Below, one piece after another: positions 52,685 to 60,571 of a DNA stretch of 64,000 nt. A program made the position numbers and the translations under genes. Below the pieces are notes generated by a model, which was not told the origin of the DNA, ran no database searches, and was given only the letters and a program-made list of their open reading frames with translations. The stretch's first letter is position 1. Each line of letters starts with the position of its first letter. Source of the DNA: Aestuariibaculum sediminum (GTDB lineage: Bacteria > Bacteroidota > Bacteroidia > Flavobacteriales > Flavobacteriaceae); assembly GCF_014596945.1 (NCBI RefSeq), contig NZ_JACVXB010000003.1, positions 62,001-126,000 of the forward strand, given 5' to 3'.

Positions 52685-52834
52685 ATAATTTTTTTTGCGA
52701 AGATAGTATTTCACAACTTTCTTTCGTCTCTTAAATTTACATTTCTTAACAATTAACTTTAAAGTTTGGTTAAACTTTAAAATTGAATTTCTATATATAA
52801 TAACTTTATATGAAATCTTAAAAAAAGATATATT

Positions 52835-53698
52835 ATGAAATCAATAAAAGCTTTAAAAATAGGAGCAAGCTTACCGTTTATTATGATTTTATGCTTGCTG
52901 TCAATAAAAACTTTTGCCCTTAAAAACATTGCAATTAATCGAACTCACTTAAACCCATTAAATAATAAAAACGAGGTAATATCGAATATTAATTATGAAG
53001 AGGATGTTACCATAACCATTGATAAAAATACTTCGGAAAAAGATTTTGAAGACATTAAAAATATGTTAATTGAAAATGGCATAACAGGCAATTTTAATCA
53101 AATAAAAAGAAACAATCAAAAAGAAATTATTGGTATACAAATAGAACTTTCAGATAGTAACAACAATAAAGCTGTTAGTAATATATCGAGTCAATTTCCA
53201 ATTGGGCAAATTACTTTCGGACGAAAAGACGGGCAATTATTTATTTCGTCTGGAGCAGCAAATAGCAATCTAATGTCACTTTTAAATCAGTCTGGGTTCA
53301 ATTTTAATACTGATTCTATTCCTGGTTTTTCAGGAAATCATCTTGGTAATTTTAATTTTAATGATTTTTTTAATGACGATAACGGAACCTTCTTTTTTAA
53401 TGGTCAACAATTAAATTTAGATGAATTAAGAAAACAATTTGAAGAACAATTCGACTCCGAAGCCTTTTCTTCATTATTTAATCCTGAACATGGCAAACCA
53501 AATCAATTCCGATTTACAGACGACCCAAACACGAACAAACTCATCATTATAGACGGTAAAGAAAGTGATTTTAAAACACTTGATCAATTAGCTAAAGAAA
53601 ATAAACTAAAAGCCGTTGACAATTTAAAACCCAAAACCGCCATGAGTATTTATGGCGACAAAGCCAAAGACGGTGCTGTAATAGCTACAACAAAGTAG
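52835..53698 (+). CDS. secreted protein similar to the C-terminal part of Bacteroidetes BlaR1/TonB-plug-like proteins
   Basis: 287 residues with a signal peptide (about 1-28). Residues about 55-110 (VTITIDKNTSEKDFEDIKNMLIENGITGNF, IKRNNQKEIIGIQIEL) resemble a segment found after the membrane part of M56/BlaR1-type proteins. Middle region 130-230 is Asn/Phe/Gln-rich and low-complexity (FNFNDFFNDDNGTFFFNG). The C-terminus IIIDGKES ... LKPKTAMSIYGDKAKDGAVIATTK matches the sequence of TonB-receptor plug and BlaR1 tails (IYGxKGxxGVxxITTK). Here these parts occur without any peptidase or receptor domain. Function unknown. Confidence 0.72.
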   Translation: MKSIKALKIGASLPFIMILCLLSIKTFALKNIAINRTHLNPLNNKNEVISNINYEEDVTITIDKNTSEKDFEDIKNMLIENGITGNFNQIKRNNQKEIIGIQIELSDSNNNKAVSNISSQFPIGQITFGRKDGQLFISSGAANSNLMSLLNQSGFNFNTDSIPGFSGNHLGNFNFNDFFNDDNGTFFFNGQQLNLDELRKQFEEQFDSEAFSSLFNPEHGKPNQFRFTDDPNTNKLIIIDGKESDFKTLDQLAKENKLKAVDNLKPKTAMSIYGDKAKDGAVIATTK

Positions 53699-53804
53699 TT
53701 TTCTAAAATTTTCAATTTTACAACATATTAAAAAAATAAATTAAAGAGACTACCTCTAAACATAAACATTTTAATAAAAAATAAGATGTGTTCTTGATTC
53801 AATT

Positions 53805-53838
53805 AAAAAAAACCGAGTTAAATAGCTCGGTTTTTTTT
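53805..53838 (+). terminator. terminator after the 52835 gene
   Basis: Stem 53805-53817 with 53826-53838 (core CCGAG/CTCGG) ending in a nine-base T run, about 110 bases after the stop. Confidence 0.7.
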
Positions 53839-53839
53839 T

Positions 53840-54185
53840 ATGCTTTCTATTTCATACAACAGAATAATTAAAACGGTAAAAAATGATGAAAACAACAAAA
53901 ATCATCGTTTTTCAATTAAAATATGCCTTGAATTTAACATAGACCTTAAAAAAACGTCTTGAAATGTTTAATATTGAAATTAATTTTAGGTTTTTAATTT
54001 CAATATATAACATGATTTAAGATTTATGTGTTTCATATTTTTACATATTACATTTTTTTAATTACATAACTGCATTCAAATTCACAGATTTCATACAATT
54101 TATTTGTACGATATATCTTCTGTTGTATATATTGAAAAAACATTGCTTTAACCGCGTAATGTACTAACCTTAAAAACCTAATATT
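53840..54185. other. 346-bp AT-rich region without a recognised gene
   Basis: No ORF of note is seen. It holds a 12-base inverted repeat (53971-53982 with 53995-54006, AT-rich except one G/C pair) and a weaker hairpin with an AAAAATGATG/CATCGTTTTT core near 53878-53918. These could belong to an untranslated RNA, but the sequence is too AT-rich to decide by eye. Confidence 0.3.
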
Positions 54186-54236
54186 ATGATTACACTTGTT
54201 AAGCTTATCATCTTTATTCTTCTATCGATGCTGTAA
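54186..54236 (+). CDS. possible 16-residue hydrophobic peptide
   Basis: ATG-started ORF of 16 codons (MITLVKLIIFILLSML), almost entirely hydrophobic with one Lys, long enough to span most of a membrane. It lies 58 bases before a 50-residue ORF on the same strand. It might be a small membrane peptide, a toxin-like peptide or a leader, or simply chance. Confidence 0.3.
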   Translation: MITLVKLIIFILLSML

Positions 54237-54294
54237 GCACATTCCAGAAAAAATGTAAAACTTAGTCTAGAATAAGTTTTACTATTTTTACAAC

Positions 54295-54447
54295 ATGAAA
54301 AAACAAGTCTTCAAAATTTTAGCAAAGGTCAATAAACTCATTCTACCTAGTTATTCTAAACGAAAATTAGATATAAGTAAAGCCACGAAATTACAGTTAG
54401 CTATTATTGGATGGCGCTGGTATGTTACTAAGCATGCATTGGATTAA
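54295..54447 (+). CDS. small conserved-looking basic protein, 50 residues
   Basis: Basic, helical 50-residue protein: KKQVFKILAKVNKLILPSYS, then SKRKLDISKATKLQLAIIGW and RWYVTKHALD. I recall similar short proteins in flavobacteria, some mislabelled SsrA-binding protein; nothing here shows SmpB activity. The Trp-Arg-Trp-Tyr end and Lys-rich amphipathic start suggest a membrane- or RNA-associated peptide. The stop is 54 bases from the convergent HxlR stop. Confidence 0.65.
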   Translation: MKKQVFKILAKVNKLILPSYSKRKLDISKATKLQLAIIGWRWYVTKHALD

Positions 54448-54449
54448 AT

Positions 54450-54477
54450 AAAAAAGACTTTCTATTTCTGGAAAGCC
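54450..54477 (-). terminator. HxlR gene terminator
   Basis: On the minus strand GGCTTTC pairs with GAAAGTC (one G-U pair) across an eight-base loop and is followed by six Ts. Confidence 0.65.
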
Positions 54478-54501
54478 TTCTTTGATTATGTGTCTAATTT
54501 A

Positions 54502-54870
54502 TTAGGATAGTTCAACCTGTTCTTCTAAAATCTTTCGCTCTTCGCGATACGCTATACCCCAATCGGCCAGTATATCTATAACGGACTTTAATGAGTTTCC
54601 CAACTCGGTTAAGGAGTATTCAACACCTACTGGTTTAGTATTTAGTATAGTGCGTTCAATCATTTTATTCATTTCGAGTTCCTTTAATTCACGACTAAGC
54701 ATCTTACCAGAAATGCCTTCTACTTCATTCAAAATATCAGAATACCTTTTATTACCGTAACATAAACAGGCTATAATTGATATTTTCCACTTTCCCCCAA
54801 TTAAGTACATAACATCGTGAATGGCTCTTATTTTATGCTCACAAGCTGGTTTTGAAATTTTATTTTCCAT
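54502..54870 (-). CDS. HxlR family transcriptional regulator
   Basis: 122-residue winged-helix repressor or activator. N-terminal CEHKIRAIHDVMYLIGGKWKISIIACL is the family signature, including the Cys that in HypR/YodB-like members senses electrophiles. Recognition part: NKRYSDILNEVEGISGKMLSRELKELEMNKMIER, followed by the wing PVGVEYSLTELG. It diverges from a nitroreductase gene, and its promoter overlaps a GTAAC-AAA-GTTAC palindrome, so it very likely controls both. A response to quinones or related electrophiles is inferred from the family and neighbour, not shown. Confidence 0.9.
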   Translation of the reverse strand: MENKISKPACEHKIRAIHDVMYLIGGKWKISIIACLCYGNKRYSDILNEVEGISGKMLSRELKELEMNKMIERTILNTKPVGVEYSLTELGNSLKSVIDILADWGIAYREERKILEEQVELS

Positions 54871-54875
54871 GGAAT

Positions 54876-54923
54876 GTTACTTGGTTACTAAAAGGTTACT
54901 ATTACTTTTGGTAACAAAGTTAC
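54876..54923. promoter_or_regulatory. clustered GTTAC operator for the HxlR/nitroreductase pair
   Basis: Five GTTAC/GTAAC units in 48 bases: 54876-54880, 54884-54888, 54895-54899, the inverted 54911-54915 and 54919-54923. The last two form a 13-bp palindrome GTAAC-AAA-GTTAC. The two nearest to the gene start on the minus strand are 11 bases apart. The cluster overlaps the minus-strand -7 element and lies in the -33 region of the plus-strand promoter. Confidence 0.65.
54915..54922 (-). promoter_or_regulatory. -7 promoter element TAACTTTG for the HxlR gene
   Basis: Exact TAnnTTTG on the minus strand, within the GTTAC palindrome. Confidence 0.55.
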
Positions 54924-54943
54924 TATTTGTCACTTAACAATCC

Positions 54944-54951
54944 TAACTTTG
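54944..54951 (+). promoter_or_regulatory. -7 promoter element TAACTTTG for the nitroreductase gene
   Basis: Exact TAnnTTTG followed by CA, 20 bases before the ATG at 54971. Confidence 0.6.
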
Positions 54952-54970
54952 CATCAAAAATTATAATATT

Positions 54971-55603
54971 ATGGAATTGTTAGAAGGACTAAATTGGAGG
55001 TATGCTGCGAAAAGAATGACAGGAAAAAAAGTACCTCAGGATAAATTAGATTATATACTGGAAGCTGCCAGATTAGCGCCATCTTCCTCAGGACTACAAC
55101 CTTACGAGGTTTTTGTAGTTTCAAATAAAGACTTACTAGAACAAATAAAACCAATTGCCTGGAATCAGCCACAAATTACAGAATGTTCGCATTTATTAGT
55201 TTTTGCCTCTTGGGATGGTTATTCACATGATAAAATTACAAATGTGTTTAATGAAATGATGGATGCCAGAGAATTGCCTCGTAACACGATGGATGAATAC
55301 AAGGAAACACTTTGGGGTTTATATGAGCCATTAGATGAATCATGGCATCAGCAACACTCGGCAAAGCAAGCTTATATTTCATTTGCTATGGCTATTGCTG
55401 CTGCTGCAGAACAAAAAGTAGACGCTACACCTATTGAAGGCTTTTTACCAGAGAAACTAGATGAGATTTTAAGCTTATCTGAAAAAGGATTAAAAAGTGC
55501 GGTTATTTTAGCTTTAGGCTACCGAGACTCAGAAAATGACTGGAATGTAAACTTAAAGAAATATAGAAAAGACAAAAACAAATTTATCCACGAGATAAAA
55601 TAG
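54971..55603 (+). CDS. NAD(P)H-dependent nitroreductase family oxidoreductase
   Basis: FMN-containing nitroreductase-fold enzyme of 210 residues. N-terminal RYAAKRMTGKKVPQDKLDYILEAARLAPSSSGLQPYEVFVV is the FMN and substrate site; the C-terminal PIEGFLPEKLDEILSLSEKGLKSAVILALGYRDSENDW includes the conserved Gly-Tyr-Arg FMN phosphate contact. Members reduce nitro compounds, quinones or azo dyes. It diverges from the HxlR gene with shared control elements. It is closed by a strong terminator. Confidence 0.92.
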   Translation: MELLEGLNWRYAAKRMTGKKVPQDKLDYILEAARLAPSSSGLQPYEVFVVSNKDLLEQIKPIAWNQPQITECSHLLVFASWDGYSHDKITNVFNEMMDARELPRNTMDEYKETLWGLYEPLDESWHQQHSAKQAYISFAMAIAAAAEQKVDATPIEGFLPEKLDEILSLSEKGLKSAVILALGYRDSENDWNVNLKKYRKDKNKFIHEIK

Positions 55604-55621
55604 TAGGTTAATTAGTTAATT

Positions 55622-55652
55622 AAAAATCCCGATTAAAATCGGGATTTTTTTG
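55622..55652 (+). terminator. nitroreductase terminator
   Basis: Perfect stem 55622-55633 with 55638-55649, GC core CCCGAT/ATCGGG, followed by Ts. Confidence 0.85.
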
Positions 55653-55819
55653 TTTAAAGATGAATGACTTTAAGTCCTATTCATGGAAAAAGATTTGTCT
55701 TTCTTTAGTTATTCTGAAATAAAACCAATTATTATTATAGCTACTTACAGTAAAAATAACTTTAGCATTTCTTCTCTATTTTTTGTATCTTAATATCTGT
55801 AAACCAACAAACTAAAATT

Positions 55820-56242
55820 ATGGATACAATAAAATCACTTAATAAATGGGCCAATGCCCATACTTATTTGCCGCTCGATTTATTACGTGTTGCATTAGGT
55901 GTCTTTTTATTTATAAAAGGGATAAGTTTTATGCAAGACAGTATGATGCTAACCGAGTTATTTAAGCCCATGCAAAATATGGCAGGCGGTATGATTGCAG
56001 TTCACTATGTCGCTCCTGCTCATTTTATTGGCGGTCTACTTATAGCTTTCGGTTTACTAACCCGTTGGGCTATTGTAGGTCAGCTCCCCATATTAATAGG
56101 GGCTATATTAATCAATTTTGTAGGAGAAATGCATTCGGGTAATTTAATTCTTGCTTTAATTACATTTGTAGTTTGTCTGTTTTTTCTGTTTTATGGCTCA
56201 GGTAAACACTCCTTAGATTATTATTTCAAAATGCAACAATAA
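55820..56242 (+). CDS. DoxX family membrane protein
   Basis: 140-residue inner-membrane protein with four helices (about 15-35, 56-80, 82-102, 108-130). LLRVALGVFLFIKGISFM and HFIGGLLIAFGLLTRWAIVGQLP are typical of DoxX/DUF417-type small membrane proteins; some relatives take part in thiol or quinone chemistry, but the role here is unknown. It stands alone; a terminator is shared with the convergent sppA. Confidence 0.85.
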   Translation: MDTIKSLNKWANAHTYLPLDLLRVALGVFLFIKGISFMQDSMMLTELFKPMQNMAGGMIAVHYVAPAHFIGGLLIAFGLLTRWAIVGQLPILIGAILINFVGEMHSGNLILALITFVVCLFFLFYGSGKHSLDYYFKMQQ

Positions 56243-56270
56243 AAAAAAGCGACTTTACTAGTCGCTTTTT
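56243..56270. terminator. bidirectional terminator between doxX and sppA
   Basis: Stem AGCGACT/AGTCGCT with a five-base loop and A8 and T5 flanks, between convergent stops (the sppA stop is at 56273). Confidence 0.8.
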
Positions 56271-56272
56271 CT

Positions 56273-58036
56273 TTACTTAAAATCTAAATTATAAGGAAGG
56301 AGCAATTGGAGACCTTTGCGCTGCTGCATGGCTTTAAGCTGTTTTATAAGTCCGTAAACTTCTTCTCCCAATTCTTCTTTAAGGAGATTTTCTTTGGCTT
56401 TGGCTAACCCCAATTGTCGTAATATTTTATCCAAATCCTTTTTGTAAATTGGAAACTCCTTAATACTATATTCTGATATATCTGCAGCTTCAGCGGCATA
56501 TTTTAAGGCAAGGTCTAAACCGCCCAATTCATCAACGAGTCCAATTTTTAATGCATCGGTACCCGACCAAACTCGTCCTTGAGCAATAGAATCTACATCT
56601 GCTTTTTTCATTTGTCTACCTTCGGCAACTCTGGATGTAAATAACTCATAGGTTTGAATAATATCTTCCTTGATTATATCATGTTGCCGATCGCTAAGAG
56701 GTTCAAAAAAGCTATACTTTACTGTATTCTTATTTGTAGCAACCTGTTCTGCGTTTATGCCCATTTTATGGGCTAATTTGTTTCCGTTAGGCATCATTAT
56801 AAACACCCCAATACTTCCTGTAATGGTTGTAGGTTCGGCTATAATTTTATCCGCATTACAGGCGATATAATACCCCCCTGAAGCAGCTACATTTCCTAAC
56901 GAAACAATGACCGGCTTTACTTTTTTGGTAAGTTCTATTTCTCGCCAAATTAACTCACTCGCCAATGCACTACCTCCTGGTGAATTAATTCGTATTACCA
57001 CGGCTTTTATCTTATCATTTTGTCTGGCTTCCTGAAGTGAACGCATCATAACTCCTTGCCCTACTGAGCCTTCTTCCCCTTCACCATAAACTATTTCACC
57101 TTCGGCATAAACCACTGCAATTTTATCCTTACTGTAATTGGTTAATATCTTTGTTGCGGTATATTCAGCATAGTCAAAAATAGAAACCATTTCCAAGTCC
57201 TTTTTACCGTTTATCCCTACTGCCGTTTTCAATGCATTGATGTATTCATCGTAATAGGCTATTTTATCAATTAATTTAGATGCTTTAGCCAGTTCGGCAT
57301 TTCTTGCCAGCAAGCTATCTGCAATATTATTTAACTCTTCTTCAGGAATATTTCGGCTTTCAGAAATTTCGGCTTTAACCTCTTTCCATATAGAGTTTAA
57401 AAATACTTCCATTTGCTCTCGATTAGCCTTGCTCATTTCATCTTCAAGAAAAGGCTCTACAGCGCTTTTATACTTGCCGAAACGTACCACTTCCATTTTG
57501 AAGCCAGTTTTTTCCTGAAATTCTTTGAAATACAATTGTTCGGAGTAAAACCCTTTAAATTCCATTAATCCTGCTGGATTCATAAAAATGGTGTCGGCTA
57601 CTGAACTTAAGTAATAGTCCTTTTGAGTATAGATATCGGCGTAAGCGGTAATAAACTTTCCTGATTCCTTGAACTTAATTAACGCATCTCTAAGTGCTTT
57701 AGTTTGAGAAATCCCTGCATCAATAAAATTATTATCAATGGAAATTCCTTTAATATTATCGTCGGAAGCAGCATAATGAATGGCATCAATAATATTGAAC
57801 AGTCCGTTTTTATCATCTTTATTCAGAAATTCATATTCTTCGAATTCTGTTTTACCTGCATAATCTTTAATAGGAAAGTCTAATTTTAAATTTAACACCG
57901 AATTAGCTTTGACTCGAACAATTTCATCTCCAGATGAGCCAAATACAATACCGGCAATTACAAGTAAAACGATACAAATACCTAAAAAAACAAAGATACC
58001 TGTAACAGTGGATAGTACACGTTTAATAAAGTTCAT
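56273..58036 (-). CDS. sppA: signal peptide peptidase SppA, 67K type
   Basis: Membrane-bound serine protease that degrades cleaved signal peptides. 587 residues: an N-terminal membrane anchor (about 7-30), a first peptidase-S49-like domain and a second one, as in the tandem-domain E. coli type. The catalytic Lys is in RFGKYKSAVEPF and the nucleophile Ser is in SLGNVAASGGYYIACNAD, with INSPGGSALASELIWRE before it. The C-terminal segment AADISEYSIKEFPIYK is typical. No defects. It lies directly before the menE end of the men cluster on the same strand but is separated by 149 bases. Confidence 0.94.
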   Translation of the reverse strand: MNFIKRVLSTVTGIFVFLGICIVLLVIAGIVFGSSGDEIVRVKANSVLNLKLDFPIKDYAGKTEFEEYEFLNKDDKNGLFNIIDAIHYAASDDNIKGISIDNNFIDAGISQTKALRDALIKFKESGKFITAYADIYTQKDYYLSSVADTIFMNPAGLMEFKGFYSEQLYFKEFQEKTGFKMEVVRFGKYKSAVEPFLEDEMSKANREQMEVFLNSIWKEVKAEISESRNIPEEELNNIADSLLARNAELAKASKLIDKIAYYDEYINALKTAVGINGKKDLEMVSIFDYAEYTATKILTNYSKDKIAVVYAEGEIVYGEGEEGSVGQGVMMRSLQEARQNDKIKAVVIRINSPGGSALASELIWREIELTKKVKPVIVSLGNVAASGGYYIACNADKIIAEPTTITGSIGVFIMMPNGNKLAHKMGINAEQVATNKNTVKYSFFEPLSDRQHDIIKEDIIQTYELFTSRVAEGRQMKKADVDSIAQGRVWSGTDALKIGLVDELGGLDLALKYAAEAADISEYSIKEFPIYKKDLDKILRQLGLAKAKENLLKEELGEEVYGLIKQLKAMQQRKGLQLLLPYNLDFK

Positions 58037-58185
58037 ATAAATTAATTTTCATTTAATTACAATTGTAGAATGGGTGTTTATTATCAACTCGGTTGATACA
58101 TTTTTGATCGTTTAATAACATCTTTTCCTCAACTACTTTAAGGTATTACATTTGTATATCAAAGCGATGAATTGTTACAAGAAAT

Positions 58186-59250
58186 CTATTTATTTATTAA
58201 TTGTAATGTTTTTTTTCGCTGAATTTTTCCAGAATTTGTTTCAGCAAAGGCATGCACCGCGTAAATCGCCTTTGGTTTTTCAAACTTGTTTAATTCTGAA
58301 AACACTTTTTTATCCAGACTATTACTATTTGCTTCTATTACCAAAATAAGCCGCTCTCCTAACACTTGATCGGATTCTGAAGCAACAAAAAATCTTTCTT
58401 TTAATTTTCCCTGAAGTTTTTTCTCAATCTGCTCTGGAAACAATTTTATACCGCCTGAATTAATAACATTATCAAAGCGGCCTAACCACTCAAACATCGT
58501 ATTAGAATGTATCTTTACGATATCGTTTGTAACTATTTTATCAGAACTAATTTTTGGTGCTTCTATTACCAAACACTCTCGATTATCACTGGAAACTGTT
58601 ACGCCGGGGACAGTATGAAAATAGAAATCGCTGTATTTGTTATGATTCAATGGCTTTAAAGCGATATGTGTAACTGTTTCGGTCATACCATAAGTTTCAA
58701 ATACTTTAGTTTTTACCTTCTGTAATTTCGTTTTTAAATGGTCTGGAACAGCTACTCCTCCCAAAATTAATGTTTCAATATTATCTAATTTATCTAAAAC
58801 ATGCTCGACTTGCATAGGTACCATAGCACAAAAATGATAAGGTGATTTCGTATTAAAAGTCACTTCCGAAGCGGGTTCCACAATATCTATATCCAAACCT
58901 AAAATTATCGCTCTAACCAGCATCATTTTACCTGCGATGTAGGTTGCTGGTAAACAGCATAACGCTTTATTTCCTGGTTTCAAATTAAAAAAATCGCCAG
59001 TTGCTAAAGCCGAATTAACCATGGCTTGCTTACTAATCTCTATGGTTTTTGGGTTTCCGGTAGATCCTGAAGTTGTGACTTTTATTGTTTCATGATTATC
59101 TAACCATTGAAATAAAAAGTTACCTATTTCCTTTTCAAAAGGTTTTCCTTCTTTCACGAAATCATATGCTAACTCTAAAAGATATTCTTTAGTATAATGA
59201 AATCCTTCTATTTTAAATTTTGGATGAATGTTTTGATAGGTTACCTGCAT
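58186..59250 (-). CDS. menE: o-succinylbenzoate-CoA ligase (AMP-binding enzyme)
   Basis: Activates o-succinylbenzoate to its CoA thioester in menaquinone synthesis. 354 residues, shorter than the roughly 450-490 of E. coli or Bacillus MenE, as is common in Bacteroidetes. The P loop TTSGSTGNPKTIEISK, ATYIAGKMML, VFETYGMTETV and WLGRFDNVINSGGIKLFPEQIE are visible. The C-terminal lid ends NSGKIQRKKT with the catalytic Lys. Assignment as MenE rather than another acyl-CoA ligase rests on the menA/menB/menC neighbourhood. Confidence 0.88.
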   Translation of the reverse strand: MQVTYQNIHPKFKIEGFHYTKEYLLELAYDFVKEGKPFEKEIGNFLFQWLDNHETIKVTTSGSTGNPKTIEISKQAMVNSALATGDFFNLKPGNKALCCLPATYIAGKMMLVRAIILGLDIDIVEPASEVTFNTKSPYHFCAMVPMQVEHVLDKLDNIETLILGGVAVPDHLKTKLQKVKTKVFETYGMTETVTHIALKPLNHNKYSDFYFHTVPGVTVSSDNRECLVIEAPKISSDKIVTNDIVKIHSNTMFEWLGRFDNVINSGGIKLFPEQIEKKLQGKLKERFFVASESDQVLGERLILVIEANSNSLDKKVFSELNKFEKPKAIYAVHAFAETNSGKIQRKKTLQLINK

Positions 59251-59362
59251 AAAATTTAACTAAATAAGTCGATTATCAAGCTTAATATGTCCAATTTATA
59301 AGTCTAAATTTATATTTTGTTCGTTTGTTTAACTTAAGTCCATATTAATTCATTTGTAAATT

Positions 59363-60526
59363 TTAATCTATACCAACCTGATTTTCGGTATTAGGGTTAA
59401 TAACGCGACCTAAAAGTTTTTGATTCCAGTTTGACCATTTGTAAACTTTGGCTAAAATGAAAAGCATTACAGGAAATACCACGAAAACAGGCACGAAAAT
59501 TTCGGCTAATGCTGTTTCCGATGGGTCAGACATATCCTTTAAAATGGAATGTGTTTGAAATGCTGTCCAATCGGCAGTTACCAATAAGGCCGTAAATAAA
59601 TTGTTTGCAGCATGAAATCCTAAAGCCAGTTCCATACCTTCATCCATTAAAGTCATAATACCAAGAAACAATCCGGTTCCAATATAATACACCATAATCA
59701 CAGGTCCCAACTTATCTACTTCTGGATTAGCTATATGCAGCAAACCAAAAATCATCGATGTTATAATTAATGATGTTGTGTTTCGGTTTAATATTTTAAA
59801 CAAAGTATTATAACTCGATAGGAGCATAATTTTTTCTGCTAATCTTGATTTTATTAATGAAATACCTACGGCTGTTACTATGATAAAAAAGCCAAATTTG
59901 GTAATTAAGCCCATTGAAAACATTGCGCTTAGACCAAAATAAAGAAAAATAACAATTAAGATATAAAGGCTTACTAAAGGGAATTTTTTAGATGTTGAAA
60001 ACACGCCAATGCCCTGCATTAAATACCCTCTGAACATATACTCTTCGAAACTGGTTTGCAACGGGACAAAAATAATGGCAACCAAACATAAAAATAAGAA
60101 TGGGACCAGTTTAAAATTGAACATGTAATTTTCGGGAGACATAAAATAATCTACCAAAACCAAGCTACTCGAAATCACACCCCATAGGACAAAAACAAAC
60201 CAAAAACGTTTCCAATTTATTGTTTTTCTAGAGGTAGTTAACTGAGTAAAGGACTGTTTATGCAAATATTTAACTACTAAAAATAAAGCCAGCAATCCCA
60301 CGGCAAACGAAAGCAACATTAGAAACAAATTCATGTTTGGTTCTAAATAACTTAGCATGGCTGTTTCATTCAATTCCGAAAGTTTTAACCCATCTTTGAA
60401 AGCTTTAAACATTACAGCAATGGTAAATGGCACTTGCCCTATAAAAACAGCAAAAACTACTATAATTACACCTAATAAATAACGCCACCAATCGTGCAAT
60501 ACTTTAAACGCTTGAGCTATGTACAT
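59363..60526 (-). CDS. CPBP family intramembrane metalloprotease (Abi-like)
   Basis: 387-residue protein with about eight to ten membrane helices. The CPBP/Abi signature EEYMFRG (EExxxR) is near residue 160, followed by helices containing His in LLHIANPEVDKLGP and in GFHAANNLFTAL; these supply the Glu/His site of Rce1-type proteases. Cleavage of prenylated or other membrane proteins is known for eukaryotic relatives. It sits inside the menaquinone cluster between menC and menE, 45 and 112 bases away. Whether it acts on menaquinone proteins is unknown. Confidence 0.85.
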   Translation of the reverse strand: MYIAQAFKVLHDWWRYLLGVIIVVFAVFIGQVPFTIAVMFKAFKDGLKLSELNETAMLSYLEPNMNLFLMLLSFAVGLLALFLVVKYLHKQSFTQLTTSRKTINWKRFWFVFVLWGVISSSLVLVDYFMSPENYMFNFKLVPFLFLCLVAIIFVPLQTSFEEYMFRGYLMQGIGVFSTSKKFPLVSLYILIVIFLYFGLSAMFSMGLITKFGFFIIVTAVGISLIKSRLAEKIMLLSSYNTLFKILNRNTTSLIITSMIFGLLHIANPEVDKLGPVIMVYYIGTGLFLGIMTLMDEGMELALGFHAANNLFTALLVTADWTAFQTHSILKDMSDPSETALAEIFVPVFVVFPVMLFILAKVYKWSNWNQKLLGRVINPNTENQVGID

Positions 60527-60571
60527 GTTTTAAATTGTTATTAATTGTTGTTAATTTAGTTTTGTAATGGT

